Assembly: GCA_009773665.1 (NCBI GenBank)
Contig: WSYE01000003.1
Coordinates: forward strand, 1 to 64,000
Direction of reading: 5' to 3'
DNA length: 64,000 nt
DNA from: Desulfovibrionaceae bacterium
GTDB lineage: Bacteria; Desulfobacterota; Desulfovibrionia; Desulfovibrionales; Desulfovibrionaceae
Program-made: the position numbers and the translations under genes
Part shown: positions 27,735-38,750 of the stretch, piece after piece
How positions within the stretch are numbered: position 1 is the stretch's first letter
Layout of the letters: each line of letters opens with the position of its first letter
The notes under the pieces: model-generated
What the model was told of the DNA's origin: nothing
Databases searched by the model: none
What the model saw: only the letters and a program-made list of their open reading frames with translations

Positions 27735-30488
27735 ATGAGCGACACACGAGTCATCCGCATTGAAGGCGCACGCCAGCACAACCTCAAGAACCTCACCCTG
27801 GACATCCCCCGCGACCAGCTGGTGGTTGTCTGCGGACCTTCGGGCTCGGGCAAGTCCACCCTGGCCTTCGACATAGTCTACGCCGAGGGGCAGCGGCGCT
27901 ACGTGGAGTCGCTCTCGGCCTACGCCCGCCAGTTCCTGCCCCAGATGGACAAGCCCCAGGTGGACAAGATCGAGGGGCTGTCCCCGGCCATTTCGCTTGA
28001 GCAGCAGTCCGCCACGCGCAACCCGCGCTCCACCGTGGGCACGGTCACGGAAATTTACGACTTTCTGCGCGTTTTCTACGCCCGCCTGGGCAAGCCCCAC
28101 TGCCCCCAGTGCGGCCAGCCCATCGCCGCCCAGACCACGGACCAGATCGTGGACGACATCCTGGCCCTGCCTGAGGGGACCAAGTTCCTGGTGCTGGCTC
28201 CGCTGGTGGAGCACCAGAAGGGCACCCAGGCCGAGAAGCTAAAAAAGCTCAAGTCCCAGGGCTTCGCCCGCGTGCGCGTGAACGGCGAGGTGCTCGCCCT
28301 GGAGCCCCTGCCGGAGCTGGACAAGAACAAGCGCCACACCGTGGAACTGGTGGTGGACCGCCTGGTGGCCAAGCCCGACATGCGCACACGCCTGGCCGAC
28401 TCCGTGGAGCTGTCCCTGGCCCAGGGATCGGAGCGCATCATCATCCACGACGTGGACCGCAAGCAGGACCGCACCTTCTCCACCACCTCCGTGTGCAACG
28501 CCTGCAAGGTGAGCGTCCCGCCGCCAACGCCCCAGCTCTTCTCGTTCAACAGCCCCCAGGGGGCCTGCCCCACCTGCGCGGGCATCGGCAGCGTGGAGTA
28601 TTACGAGCCGGACCTTCTGGCCCCCAACAAGGGCCAGTCTCTCTCGCAGGGGGCCATCCTGCCCTGGAAGAACGAGCGCGTATTCGCGCGCTTCCGCGAC
28701 CAGCTCTCGGGCCTGGGCAAGCGCCACGGGTTCTCGCTCACCACGCCTCTCAAGGAATTTTCGCAAGAAGCCTGGCAGGCCCTGTTCCACGGCGACGCGG
28801 ACCTGGGCTGGAAGGGCGTGCTGGATATGATGGAGATGGGCCAGGCCATGGGCTCCATCTGGCGCGACGAGCTCTCGCGTTTTCGCCAGAACCGCCCCTG
28901 CCCGGTGTGCAATGGCGCGCGCCTGCGCCCGGAGTCGCTGGCTGTGCGCGTGGACGACCTGAACATCTTCCAGTTCTGCTCGCTGCCCATCGAGCGCTCG
29001 CTCAAGTGGCTTTCGGAGCGCAGCTTCGACGGAGCCCGCGCGGTGATCGCGGCGCCCCTCACCAAGGAGCTGAACCACCGGCTGAGCTTCCTGGTGAACG
29101 TGGGCCTTGATTACCTGAGCATTGGACGCAACATGGGTACGCTTTCGGGCGGCGAGGCCCAGCGCATACGCCTTGCCGGGCAGCTTGGGTCAGGCCTCGT
29201 GGGCGTGACCTATGTGCTGGATGAGCCAAGCATCGGCCTGCACCCGCGCGACAACGAGCGCCTGCTGGGGACGCTTCGCATGCTGCAAAAGCGCGGCAAC
29301 ACCGTGCTGGTGGTGGAGCACGACGAGGCCACCATCGAGAGCGCGGACCACGTCATCGAGCTTGGCCCCGGTTCTGGCGTACTGGGCGGCGAGATCGTCT
29401 ACCAGGGCGATGTGAAGCATCTTCTGGAATCGGACACGCTCACCGGCAAGTACCTGCGCGGCGATCTGTCCATCGAACGGCCCGAGAAGCGCCGCGAGCC
29501 AACCGGCTTCCTGAGCCTCAGGGGCGCGCGCACCAACAACCTGAAGGGCCTGGACGTGGACATCCCCCTGGGCTGCCTGACCTGCGTCACCGGCCCGTCC
29601 GGTTCCGGCAAGAGTTCCCTGGTGGTGGATACGCTCTACAAGCACATGGCGCTGTCTCAGGGCATCAAGGTGGACCTGCCCGGCGTGGTGGACGGCTTCT
29701 CCGGGGCGGAGCGCATCGAGAAGATCATCTCCATCGACCAGACCCCCATCGGGCGCACCCCGCGCTCCAACCCGGCCACCTACACCAAGATCTTCGACGA
29801 GATCAGGAACATCTACGCCTCCTCGGCGGACGCCAAGAAGCGCGGCTACAAGCCTGGGCGCTTCAGCTTCAACGTGCGCGGCGGCCGCTGCGAGGCCTGC
29901 CAGGGCGACGGCGTGATCACCGTGGAGATGCACTTCCTGCCGGACATCCACGTCACCTGCGAGGTGTGCGGCGGCAGACGCTACAACCGCGAGACGCTTG
30001 AAGTGCGCTACAAGGGGCTGAACATCGCCGAGGTGCTGGACCTTCCCGTGTCGGACGCGCGCAAGCTGTTCGAGAACTATCCCCCCCTGGCCCGGCGTCT
30101 GGAGATTCTGGAGCAGGTGGGCCTGGAGTACGTGCGCCTGGGCCAGCCCGCAACGACGCTCTCGGGCGGCGAGGCGCAGCGCATCAAGATATCTCGGGAA
30201 CTCGGCAAGCGCAGCCTGCCCGGCACGCTGTACATCCTGGACGAGCCGACGACCGGCCTGCACATGCATGAGGTGGGCAAGCTGATCCAGGTGTTGCACC
30301 AACTGGTGGAGCGCGGGGCGACAGTAGTCGTCATCGAGCACAACACCGAGGTTATACTCTCCTCGGATTACGTGTTCGACCTGGGTCCCGGCGGCGGCGA
30401 ATACGGCGGACGCATCGTCTCGCAGGGCACGCCCGAACAGATCATGGCCGACCCGGAATCAGTCACCGGGAGGTTCCTGACTCCCTAG
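27735..30488 (+). CDS. uvrA: UvrA, excinuclease ABC subunit A
   Basis: The damage-recognition ATPase of nucleotide excision repair, 917 residues, the usual length being about 940. It has two ABC modules: Walker [14 protein letters not shown] near residue 37 and [16 protein letters not shown] near 620, with two signatures [12 protein letters not shown] and [12 protein letters not shown] and Walker [12 protein letters not shown] and [11 protein letters not shown]. Zinc-binding cysteine pairs lie in CPQCG, CNAC..CPTC, CPVC and CEAC..CEVC. ATG 27735 is 10 bases after GGAGC. No SOS box could be recognised. Confidence 0.98.
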   Translation: MSDTRVIRIEGARQHNLKNLTLDIPRDQLVVVCGPSGSGKSTLAFDIVYAEGQRRYVESLSAYARQFLPQMDKPQVDKIEGLSPAISLEQQSATRNPRSTVGTVTEIYDFLRVFYARLGKPHCPQCGQPIAAQTTDQIVDDILALPEGTKFLVLAPLVEHQKGTQAEKLKKLKSQGFARVRVNGEVLALEPLPELDKNKRHTVELVVDRLVAKPDMRTRLADSVELSLAQGSERIIIHDVDRKQDRTFSTTSVCNACKVSVPPPTPQLFSFNSPQGACPTCAGIGSVEYYEPDLLAPNKGQSLSQGAILPWKNERVFARFRDQLSGLGKRHGFSLTTPLKEFSQEAWQALFHGDADLGWKGVLDMMEMGQAMGSIWRDELSRFRQNRPCPVCNGARLRPESLAVRVDDLNIFQFCSLPIERSLKWLSERSFDGARAVIAAPLTKELNHRLSFLVNVGLDYLSIGRNMGTLSGGEAQRIRLAGQLGSGLVGVTYVLDEPSIGLHPRDNERLLGTLRMLQKRGNTVLVVEHDEATIESADHVIELGPGSGVLGGEIVYQGDVKHLLESDTLTGKYLRGDLSIERPEKRREPTGFLSLRGARTNNLKGLDVDIPLGCLTCVTGPSGSGKSSLVVDTLYKHMALSQGIKVDLPGVVDGFSGAERIEKIISIDQTPIGRTPRSNPATYTKIFDEIRNIYASSADAKKRGYKPGRFSFNVRGGRCEACQGDGVITVEMHFLPDIHVTCEVCGGRRYNRETLEVRYKGLNIAEVLDLPVSDARKLFENYPPLARRLEILEQVGLEYVRLGQPATTLSGGEAQRIKISRELGKRSLPGTLYILDEPTTGLHMHEVGKLIQVLHQLVERGATVVVIEHNTEVILSSDYVFDLGPGGGEYGGRIVSQGTPEQIMADPESVTGRFLTP

Positions 30489-30651
30489 CGTCCCGAAGGG
30501 AAATCGTGTAGGGGATTGGCGAAACGCAGCAATTTGCGCATGTTGTGGGCTTTGGGGAAGGTGCGCCGTATTCCCCGAAGCCTCATGGCCCTGTAGGAAA
30601 GGCGAGTCAGTCGTTTCGCTTCAACCCTCTTCCATGCAAACTGGATATCTC

Positions 30652-31395
30652 ATGAGCGAAGCGAACGAGTTTCCCACGATTCTTGGAGTCTTCTCACTGC
30701 GCAGAGCGGATGACGTCGGCACCGGTGCGACCCAGTCGCGCCACACCCAGCTCACCTACTGGTACGCGCGCCAGCTCGACCAGACCGCCGTGGAGCTTCA
30801 GCCCCTGAACGCCTATCACGTGCCCTCCGGCATCCGGAAACAGGCCGCCCTGACCAATTTCCTGAAGTCCTACACGCCCGAGCCCCGCTACTACGAAGCC
30901 AACACCGTTCCGGCGCTCAAGTCTTTGAAAGCCAAGATAGACCAGGGCGAGAAGTTCTTTTCCATGGGGCTTTTAGACGACGCCGAAAAAGCGTTCCTCA
31001 AGGCGCTCATGATCGACGAGATGAGCGTCCCCGCCAACTACGGCCTGGGCGACGTGTACACCGAGACGAAGGATTTTTTGAAACTGCGCCGTATCCTGAC
31101 CGTGCTCATGGGGCTGGACGACGCGTTCTCCACCGAATACCGCCAGAAGCTGAACACCTTCGGCATCAACCTGCGCAAGCAGGGATACCTGGACGAGTCC
31201 ATCGAGTTCTTCAACAAAGCCCTGGAAATACAGAAGAACGACGAGCACATCTATTTCAATCTGGCCCGCGTCCATTACGACAAGGGCGAGATCGAAAAGT
31301 GCATCGGCATCCTGAACATCGCCACCACGCTCAATCCGGGATTCGCGGAAGCGCGCAAGTTCATCAGCTACTGCGAAAGAATGACGGTGCAGTGA
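30652..31395 (+). CDS. TPR repeat protein related to the gene at 9517
   Basis: A 247-residue soluble protein. The first ~90 residues contain QLTYWYARQLDQTAVELQPL and match no family I know. Residues 95-245 are TPR repeats, and FGINLRKQGYLDESIEFFNKA closely parallels LGITLRKQGKPELAIEEY in the larger protein at 9517-10845, so the two share a repeat ancestor. It probably holds protein partners together. ATG 30634 is a possible earlier start. It ends before the efflux operon, which runs the other way. Confidence 0.7.
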   Translation: MSEANEFPTILGVFSLRRADDVGTGATQSRHTQLTYWYARQLDQTAVELQPLNAYHVPSGIRKQAALTNFLKSYTPEPRYYEANTVPALKSLKAKIDQGEKFFSMGLLDDAEKAFLKALMIDEMSVPANYGLGDVYTETKDFLKLRRILTVLMGLDDAFSTEYRQKLNTFGINLRKQGYLDESIEFFNKALEIQKNDEHIYFNLARVHYDKGEIEKCIGILNIATTLNPGFAEARKFISYCERMTVQ

Positions 31396-31530
31396 TCGCC
31401 TGACGGGCCTGCGCGTGTCGACTGTGTCAGCCCGCCGGGACCAGCTTCGTTACGCCCTGTGCATGCCGGTCCACCGGCAGACAACGACAGTTCCCCTCTT
31501 TTGCGGGACGCAGTCCCCTTCACGGCAGGC

Positions 31531-31564
31531 AAGGGCCGGTGTTATCCCCCCGCACAGGAACACC
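31531..31564. repeat. Inverted repeat between the convergent TPR and efflux genes
   Basis: GCCGGTGTT / AACACCGGC, nine base pairs with a 16-base loop. It lies between two convergent transcripts and may act as a weak bidirectional terminator; no T-tract is seen. Confidence 0.5.
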
Positions 31565-31629
31565 GGCCACCAGCTGACACATGCAGTGCCCCCGCGAGCC
31601 GCACGCCAGCCGCAGCAAAACCTCCGCCT

Positions 31630-33087
31630 TCAGCGTAGCGCGGTCCGCTGATACGGCAGGTCCGGGCAATCCCAGCCGCCCCCCACGGACTTGTAAAGCG
31701 TCACCAGATTCTTCAAAAGGCTGGCGCTGGAGGCGCAAGCGCTCTCCTGGGCCTCGAACAGGCTCTTCTCAGCGGACAGCACGTCCAAAAAGCTGGTCAG
31801 CCCCTTGGTGTAGCGTTCCCTGGCCAGCCCCAGGGCCTCTTCGTTGGCCTGGATGGCCAGAATAAGGCTCTGCTTCCTCTGTTTCTCCGCCGATATGGCC
31901 ACCAGGGCGTTGGCCACCTCCTCCAGGGCCGTCAGGTAGGAGGCCCGGTACTTGGCCAAGGCTTCGTCATACACGGCCTGCTTCCTGGCCACGCCCGCGC
32001 GCGACTTGCCCGCATCGAACACCGGAGCCGCCACGGCGGGAATCAGGCTCCAGTACCAGTTTGCCAGCCCCAGAAACGAGTTCAGCACGTTGCCTTGCAG
32101 GCCAAGGCCCATGGTCAGGTCGAAGGACGGATACTGCGCGGCGGCAGCCACGCCGATGTTGGCCGAGGCGGTGGCGAGTTGGCGCTCCACCTTGCGCAGG
32201 TCGGGCCGACGATCCAGCAGCTCCGACGGAAGGCCCACTGCGTAGGCTGCCTCTGGGGCAGGCAGGGGCCGCGAGGGCGACAGCCGCTGCGTGAGGGCTC
32301 CAGGATCGCGCCCCAGCAGCACGCCCAGACGGTGGATGGCCTTGCGCGCGGTGGCCTCGTACGTGGGGATGGCGGCCTGGGTGGAGGCCAGCTGAGCCTG
32401 GGCCTGGGACACGTCCAGATGGCTGGTCAGGCCCACCCGGTAGCGCTCACGCGTCACGTCCACGTTGTGCTGTTGCGACTGCGCCGAGGCCTGCGCGATG
32501 GCCAGACGCTGCTGGTATTCCCGAAGCTCCACGTAGCTCGCGGCCACGTCGCCCAGAAGAGTCAGCACCGTGGCGCGCACATCTTCCACGCTGGCGTCCA
32601 GGCTGGCGCGTGAGGCCTCGCGCTGGCGGCGCAGGCCGCCGAACACGTCCAGCTCCCAGGAGACGTCGAACCCTGCCTTGTACAGTGTGTTGGGCGAGGC
32701 AGGTTCCATGGACGAGGTGTCGGCATTATCCGCCGTGGCGCGCTGGTCGGTGTAGGCGGTGGCGCTCTGGCCGGAGGCGTTCAGCATGGGCAGCGCGGCA
32801 GCCCTGACAATGGTCACGTCGGCGCGGGCCTGACTGATGCGGGCCTGGGCCTGGGCCACATCCAGGTTGGCACGCGCGGCCTCGACCATCAGCTCGTCCA
32901 GCACTGGGTCCCCGAAGGCCTTCCACCAGCCCGCCAGTTCAAGCCCCGGAGCCGCCTTCGCCGTTATGTTGCCGTCTTCGAATCCGACCGGGGCGTCCAG
33001 CTGCGGACGCCGGTAATCCGGCCCCACGCTGACGCACCCGGCGACTGCGAACGCCATGAGCGCGGCCAATACCGCGAGGCGCTTCAC
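31630..33087 (-). CDS. NodT/OprM family outer-membrane efflux lipoprotein
   Basis: A 485-residue TolC-like channel, last gene of an ABC efflux operon. It has a lipoprotein signal with lipobox VAGC near residue 17, followed by the family start SVGPDYRRPQLDAP and WWKAFGDPVLDELMVEA. Two outer-membrane efflux repeats follow, with LDVSQAQAQLASTQAAIP and PSELLDRRPDLRKVERQLATA. The start is GTG 33087 with GGAGG upstream, overlapping the stop of the adaptor gene by four bases (GTGA), so translation is coupled. It would form the exit duct for the adaptor and ABC parts. Confidence 0.92.
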   Translation of the reverse strand: MKRLAVLAALMAFAVAGCVSVGPDYRRPQLDAPVGFEDGNITAKAAPGLELAGWWKAFGDPVLDELMVEAARANLDVAQAQARISQARADVTIVRAAALPMLNASGQSATAYTDQRATADNADTSSMEPASPNTLYKAGFDVSWELDVFGGLRRQREASRASLDASVEDVRATVLTLLGDVAASYVELREYQQRLAIAQASAQSQQHNVDVTRERYRVGLTSHLDVSQAQAQLASTQAAIPTYEATARKAIHRLGVLLGRDPGALTQRLSPSRPLPAPEAAYAVGLPSELLDRRPDLRKVERQLATASANIGVAAAAQYPSFDLTMGLGLQGNVLNSFLGLANWYWSLIPAVAAPVFDAGKSRAGVARKQAVYDEALAKYRASYLTALEEVANALVAISAEKQRKQSLILAIQANEEALGLARERYTKGLTSFLDVLSAEKSLFEAQESACASSASLLKNLVTLYKSVGGGWDCPDLPYQRTALR

Positions 33088-34038
33088 GACTTGCCTCCGC
33101 CAGGCGTCTCGATGAACACGTCCACCTGCTGCCCCACGAAGGCGGGCAGGTCGCTCCCGGCGAAGCTGTAGATCACCTGGAGCACGCGGGTGTCCACGCG
33201 CTCGGTGCTGCTGCCAGTGAGCGAGGTCTTGGGCAGTATGTACGGTTCCACCCGCTCGTAGGACAGATTCGCCTTGAGGTCCCGCTGGCCCCTCAGGGAA
33301 GCCACGGCCCGGCTGCCCTTGACGAAGCGCCACGCGTCGTTCTCGTCGATGTCCACGCGGACGTGCAGCCTGTCCAGGTTCCCCAGGCGCATGAGCGGCG
33401 TGGTCAACACGCCTGTGGCGGCGAATTCGCCGGGGCGGATGTTCACCTGGAGCACCTCGCAGGCGATGGGAGCCTGCACCGTGAGTCGCTCCAGGGTGGT
33501 CCTGGCAGCGTCGAGTTCGGCCTCGGCAGCCAACACGGCAGCCTTGGCGCTCTCCACCTTGGCCTTGGCCAGCTCCTCGGCGTTGCGACGCTTTTCCACC
33601 TCGTCCTGGCTTACGGCCCTGCGGTCGGTGACGCTCTTCACGATGGCGAACTGGGTCCGGTAGTCCTTCAGGCTGGCCGTGGCCTCGGTCAGCGCCCCCC
33701 TGGCCTTGGCCGCGTTGGCCCGCTTCACGGCGATCTCCGCCAGGGTTTCGCGCTCGTCTATCTGGAAAAGCGGCTGGCCCGCACCCACCTTGTCCCCGGC
33801 CTGGACGAACACCTTGGACACGATTCCGGCCACGGACGCCCCCAGGGAGATGTTGTTGGAGCTGGCCTCCACGATGCCCGCCCCGCCGATGTAGGTCTCG
33901 AAAGGTGCGGCTGCGGGCTGGGCCACGGGCTGGGCCACGGGAGGGGCCTTGCGGGCGCTCAGGGCGGAGGACACGGCCAGGATGAAGCCCAGGATTGCCA
34001 GGGCCGGAAGGATCTTGTTGCGTATATGCACGGTATTC

Positions 34039-34052
<14 letters not shown>
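33084..34052 (-). CDS. Periplasmic adaptor (HlyD/RND membrane-fusion type)
   Basis: A membrane-fusion protein linking the inner-membrane ABC transporter to the outer-membrane channel. An N-terminal anchor (LPALAILGFILAVSSALSA) is followed by the biotinyl-lipoyl half GIVSKVFVQAGDKVGAGQPLFQID near residue 85, an Ala-rich helical hairpin (residues 105-190), then TVQAPIACEVLQVNIRPGEF. It is shorter and has a shorter hairpin than AcrA. ATG 34052 overlaps the ATPase gene end by 14 bases; GTG 34031 (MHIRNKIL) is an equally good start. Confidence 0.87.
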
Positions 34053-34745
<693 letters not shown>

Positions 34746-34746
<1 letters not shown>

Positions 34747-35909
34747 CAGCCCTTGAGCACGACGCCCGGTTCCAGCGTGAGCACCTTGCGCAGACTGATG
34801 CACGCGGCCCCCAGCACCATGACGAACACGGCAGCGCCGCACCCGGCCAGAAGCTGCCAGTTGAGCAGCAGCGACGGCCCACCGCTCCCCTTGGTGCTCA
34901 TGGCGAAGGCCGCGCTGGCTCCCGCGCCGATGCCGAAACCCACGGAGCCAACCAGCGCCGCCTGGAGCAGCACCATGCCGATCACCAGCCTGTCCGATGC
35001 GCCCATGGCCTTAAACACGCCGAAGTAGCGGAGGTTTTCCATGGTGAAGTTGTAGAACAGCTGGCCCGTTACCGCTGCGCCCACCACGAAGCCGATGAGC
35101 ACCACGAACCCGAAGTTGACCAGAATGTTTGAGTGGCGCAGGAAATTGTCCAGGGACTTCTGCTTGAACTCGTCCGCCGTGTAGGCCGCCAGCCCGGTAT
35201 CGCGTGTGATGCGCCGGGCCACGTCCGGGGCAGGTTCGTCCGTCTTGGCCTTGACCAGGATGAAGGTGAGCATCTTGCGTTCGCTCAGGGCGTAGTTTTT
35301 GGCGCGCGTGTAGGTGGTGTAGAGCGTGGGCCGCGAGTCGAACGCCTGGCTGGCCTTGGCGATGCCCACCACGCGGGCGGTCTTCTCGTTCACCTCGAAG
35401 GTGTCGCCCACCCGGATGGGAGCCAGATCATGCCCTGGCCCGCCCGGTCCGCCCGCCATGCGCCCGTTGGCGCTGTTCTCGTCCAGGATCACCGCGTCGG
35501 GCTGGCGCAAATCCTCAAGGCTGCCCTGCACCATGACGGCGGGTCCGCCGATCATGGTTGCATCGTCCAGCCCCAGGAGCTGGATGTTCACGGTCTCGCC
35601 CCCGGCCAGGAGCGCCTTCTGCCCGCCCTTGTAGAAGGGCACGGCCCAGTCCACCCCCTGCACGCCCCGCACCCGGTAGAGCTGGGTGTCCAGCATGGGC
35701 TTGGAGTCGTCTATCATCTCCACTTTGGGGTCCATGACCCAGATGTCTGGCAGGCCCACGTCGGAGACCACCCCATAGATGTGGGTGAGCATGGAGAGCA
35801 GGATGCCGGGCTGCTGGATCATGATAAGCGAGGCCAGGGCGATGCCGGTGATGATGCCCAGATACTTGGTCTTGTCTTCGAGAAGCATTTTCAAGGCTAT
35901 ATACAACAT
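34746..35909 (-). CDS. FtsX-like ABC permease (MacB/DevC type)
   Basis: A 387-residue inner-membrane permease, first gene of a four-gene envelope efflux operon. One membrane helix near residues 17-37 is followed by a periplasmic domain of about 220 residues (residues 40-260), then three helices at the C-terminus (FGFVVLIGFVVGAAVTGQLF; GMVLLQAALVGSVGFGIGAG; AAVFVMVLGAACISL) with the FtsX mark YFGVFKAMGASDRLVI. The substrate is not known; relatives export heterocyst glycolipids (DevBCA), macrolides or lipoproteins. The order permease-ATPase-adaptor-channel is a self-contained tripartite pump. Confidence 0.88.
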
Positions 35910-36281
35910 ACTTGTCCTTACTTGCAGGCCTGACGCGCTGAAATGCGGCTCTGCGAGGGAGTGCAGGCGCGGCCTGTAGCCGCCGGGAGCTCTTCGGCCT
36001 CACCTGGCGGACTCAAGTTGGAGAAGGCGCGTTGGCAGAAAGTTACAACTTCCGCGGATATTCCTTCCAGGATCACGCGAATGCCTGAAAACGCCCTCTA
36101 CGGCGAAGCCTCACTTTTTTTCAAGCTGACTGTAACTTTTCGGCAAGAAAAAGCCTCTAGACATATTATCCATGTAAATTGATGATACAATCATACAATT
36201 TCTCTGCATTATTTCGCATCAGGCCTAATGTTGGACAACACTTAGCCGATACGAACCGCAACACATCCACAGGATCGACCC
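35910..36281. other. Intergenic region between divergent operons, no gene seen
   Basis: 372 bases between the efflux operon (minus) and the Ser-rich protein (plus). The right half is AT-rich, with a possible -10 element TACAAT at about 36185-36190 serving the rightward gene. No clear -35 or operator was found. Confidence 0.4.
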
Positions 36282-37142
36282 ATGTCCACCATCAGTTCGA
36301 CGGGCACTGCATACGGAACGCTTTCCACCTACCAGCTGCTGACCAGTTCAGCTCAGGCCCAGGAGGTGAGCCAGACCCAGGCGACGGATTCGGCGACCGG
36401 CTCCGTGACCGCAAAGGATACGGATCAGGCCAAGGTCTCGCAGTTCGGGCAGCTGATGAGCAAGCTCCAGCAGATGTCCACCTCGGACCCGCAAGCCTTC
36501 ACGGCCACCGCCCAGACCATCGCCGGTAACCTGACCCAGAGCGCGCAGGAGGCCACAGACCCCGGCCAGAAGGCTGCCTTCACCTACATGGCCGACAAAT
36601 TCGCGGAAGCCGCCGAAACCGGCGATATGGCAAGCCTCAAGGACATCTCCTCAGGACCGCCCTCTCTGGCCACGGCGCAGGAGTCGGGCGGATCCTCCGG
36701 CAGTGACACGGTGACCATCTCCACCGAGGGCAAGGATCTGGCCTCGCAGGACAACTCGACCGGCTCCGGTGATGCCAGTTCCTCGGGCACGTCAGGTGGA
36801 TCGGGCGATTCGGCTGACTCAGGCAGCACCGGGGAGGCCTCGTCGTCTTCCGGATCAGGCACATCGGCCAAAAGTTCTGCCAAGTCCGGAGCAGCCAGCG
36901 GCGGGAGCAGCTCCAGCAGCACCGAGGACACCGTCGAGGACATTGAGGAGCAGATCGAGGAACTGGAGCAGAAGATCAGGGAGATGGAAAAGAAGGTCCA
37001 GCAGGCCGAACAGCAGGCCAAGGCCGACGAATCCAAGATGGACAAGGCGAAGAACCTGCAGAGCCAGCTGGCCGACCTGAACTCGCAGCTGGCCCAGTTG
37101 CAGACCGAAAAATTGGACGCCCAAAGCGAGAGCAGCAGCTAA
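36282..37142 (+). CDS. Ser/Gly-rich protein with C-terminal coiled coil, function unknown
   Basis: A 286-residue protein without a recognised family. No signal peptide is seen. Residues 1-120 are Thr/Ser/Gln-rich and partly helical (FGQLMSKLQQM; AAFTYMADKFAEAAE). Residues 130-215 are an almost pure Ser/Gly/Ala/Thr linker. Residues 218-280 form a strong heptad coiled coil (DIEEQIEELEQKIREMEKKVQQAEQQA; LQSQLADLNSQLAQLQ). The mix is like secreted or flagellum-associated proteins of Desulfovibrio, but that is a guess. ATG 36282. Confidence 0.7.
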   Translation: MSTISSTGTAYGTLSTYQLLTSSAQAQEVSQTQATDSATGSVTAKDTDQAKVSQFGQLMSKLQQMSTSDPQAFTATAQTIAGNLTQSAQEATDPGQKAAFTYMADKFAEAAETGDMASLKDISSGPPSLATAQESGGSSGSDTVTISTEGKDLASQDNSTGSGDASSSGTSGGSGDSADSGSTGEASSSSGSGTSAKSSAKSGAASGGSSSSSTEDTVEDIEEQIEELEQKIREMEKKVQQAEQQAKADESKMDKAKNLQSQLADLNSQLAQLQTEKLDAQSESSS

Positions 37143-37460
37143 AGTCGAGCTTCAAAACACGAACTTTGAAATGGGATTTACCCTAGGACTGAATGCATAA
37201 TCATCTTTGAGAACGCCACGCCAGACGAACAGGGTCAACGAGGAAAGGCGGCGACCACAGCTATGACGGAATACCACGCGCATCCGGTTCCGGCATACAG
37301 ACGCCCGAGCGCGAGAGACTGACAAGACACGAAAAGGGGCCAGCCGATTCCGGCAGAGCCCCTTTTCGTCATTTTCATCGCTGCAACAGCATGCTCCGTT
37401 CGGCCCGGCGCGACCGAAACAACCTGCGCGGCGCAATTCGGCCGACGAACCGAACCCCGG
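37143..37460. other. Intergenic region with terminator, no gene seen
   Basis: 318 bases between the convergent Ser-rich gene and HDOD gene. Apart from the strong terminator at 37329-37369 nothing is recognised. Confidence 0.5.
37329..37369. terminator. Bidirectional terminator
   Basis: Perfect 12-bp stem ACGAAAAGGGGC / GCCCCTTTTCGT with a 17-base loop. The stem itself ends in TTTT on both strands, so it can serve both converging genes. Confidence 0.8.
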
Positions 37461-38750
37461 TCAATGCGTGGCCGAACTCAGCGCCCCCATCAACTCCGCC
37501 ATGTTGTGCCCGGCCTGCATGTACAGCTGCGCGGCCCTGGGAAGTGGAACGCCCACTTCGTGCAGGATGGCGCGGGCCTCGCTCCAATCGTTGCGCCAGA
37601 TGGCGTCGAGCAGCATCAGATACCGCGTCAGGGGCTCACGCTCGTCACGTACCAGGGCCTTCTTGACCCCGCTCTTCAAGGGCATGTCGTTCACGATGTC
37701 CGTCATCTTCATACCCATGAGCGCATCCACGTTGTTCAGGAGGCCCAGCAGATAGAGCGTATCGGCCTCGGGAGCGTTGCTGGCGTGCGCGTCCCCCAGC
37801 ATGCCCAAAAACAGCGCCCCCTGCATGGTCCTGCCGGAGAGTTCAACGCCCCGGTCGCTGGGGTCCACATCGGAGAGAGCCGCCGCCATGGCCCATTTCT
37901 TCAAGGTGTTGAGCCCCACCAAAGACGCCGCGCGGCCCAGCGAATCCACCCTGTTTCCCAGGGAAAATGCGACGGAGTTGACGAATTGCAGCAGCCGGAC
38001 GCTCAGGGCCTGATCGGTGGAGATGACGTCCACCACGCGGGAGAGTTCCACGTCCTCATCGGAGAGCAGGCGCATGAGATTAAGTCTGGCAGCCTTGTGC
38101 GAAGAGATCTTTCTGCCCACCATGTCCTTGGGATAGGAAAAGAAGAACCCCTGGAAATAGTCGAACCCCAGGAACTTGCAGCCCTCGAAGGCTTCCCAGC
38201 TCTCCACGCGCGAAGCCACCAGCTTGCCGCCCCAGCCGGAGAGGGATTTTCTGATGCGGGCAATCACCTGCCCGTCCGCACCGTCCACCGGAACCTTCAG
38301 ATAGTCGGCCAGGCGCACCAATTCGCGTGAGCCGAGATTGGCCTCCACGTAGTTGTCCACCAGGAAGCGGTAGCCCGAGCCCCTGAGTTCCTTGCAGACA
38401 TCAAGGAAATCCGGCGAGGCGTTCACGTCTCCCGGAACTTCCAGCAGGACACGCCCCGGAGGCAGGGCCAGCACGAACTTCGACATGATGTTGTCGTACC
38501 CGACGTTCACGGACAACAGGCCCTGCTTGCCAAGGCGGTTCGACGCCAAGGCGAACCCGTCCGCGATGATCTTGTTTGTCGCGTCATCGAAGTTGTCAAT
38601 GACCGCACATTCGTCTTCCCGGCACTTCCGGAACAACAGTTCGTGCGCAAAGACGTCCATATCGCGCGTAAAAATGGGATGACTGGCCATAACAAAATCC
38701 GTCGCCTGTTCATCCCCCCTTGTTTCGGATGATGCACCTTTGACTCTCAT
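37461..38750 (-). CDS. EAL-like plus HDOD domain signalling protein
   Basis: A 429-residue protein of the YuxH/CdgJ type. The N-terminal ~200 residues are a degenerate EAL domain: the family start appears as VFAHELLFR, then LLEVPGD, and GFDYFQGFFFSYP, but the metal ligands of active diguanylate phosphodiesterases are missing. Residues 205-410 are an HDOD domain (LMRLLSDEDVELSRVVDVISTDQALSVRLLQFVNS; LGRAASLVGLNTLKKWAMAA). Such proteins usually act in c-di-GMP-linked control of motility by protein contact and not catalysis. ATG at 38690 is an alternative start. Confidence 0.88.
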   Translation of the reverse strand: MRVKGASSETRGDEQATDFVMASHPIFTRDMDVFAHELLFRKCREDECAVIDNFDDATNKIIADGFALASNRLGKQGLLSVNVGYDNIMSKFVLALPPGRVLLEVPGDVNASPDFLDVCKELRGSGYRFLVDNYVEANLGSRELVRLADYLKVPVDGADGQVIARIRKSLSGWGGKLVASRVESWEAFEGCKFLGFDYFQGFFFSYPKDMVGRKISSHKAARLNLMRLLSDEDVELSRVVDVISTDQALSVRLLQFVNSVAFSLGNRVDSLGRAASLVGLNTLKKWAMAAALSDVDPSDRGVELSGRTMQGALFLGMLGDAHASNAPEADTLYLLGLLNNVDALMGMKMTDIVNDMPLKSGVKKALVRDEREPLTRYLMLLDAIWRNDWSEARAILHEVGVPLPRAAQLYMQAGHNMAELMGALSSATH

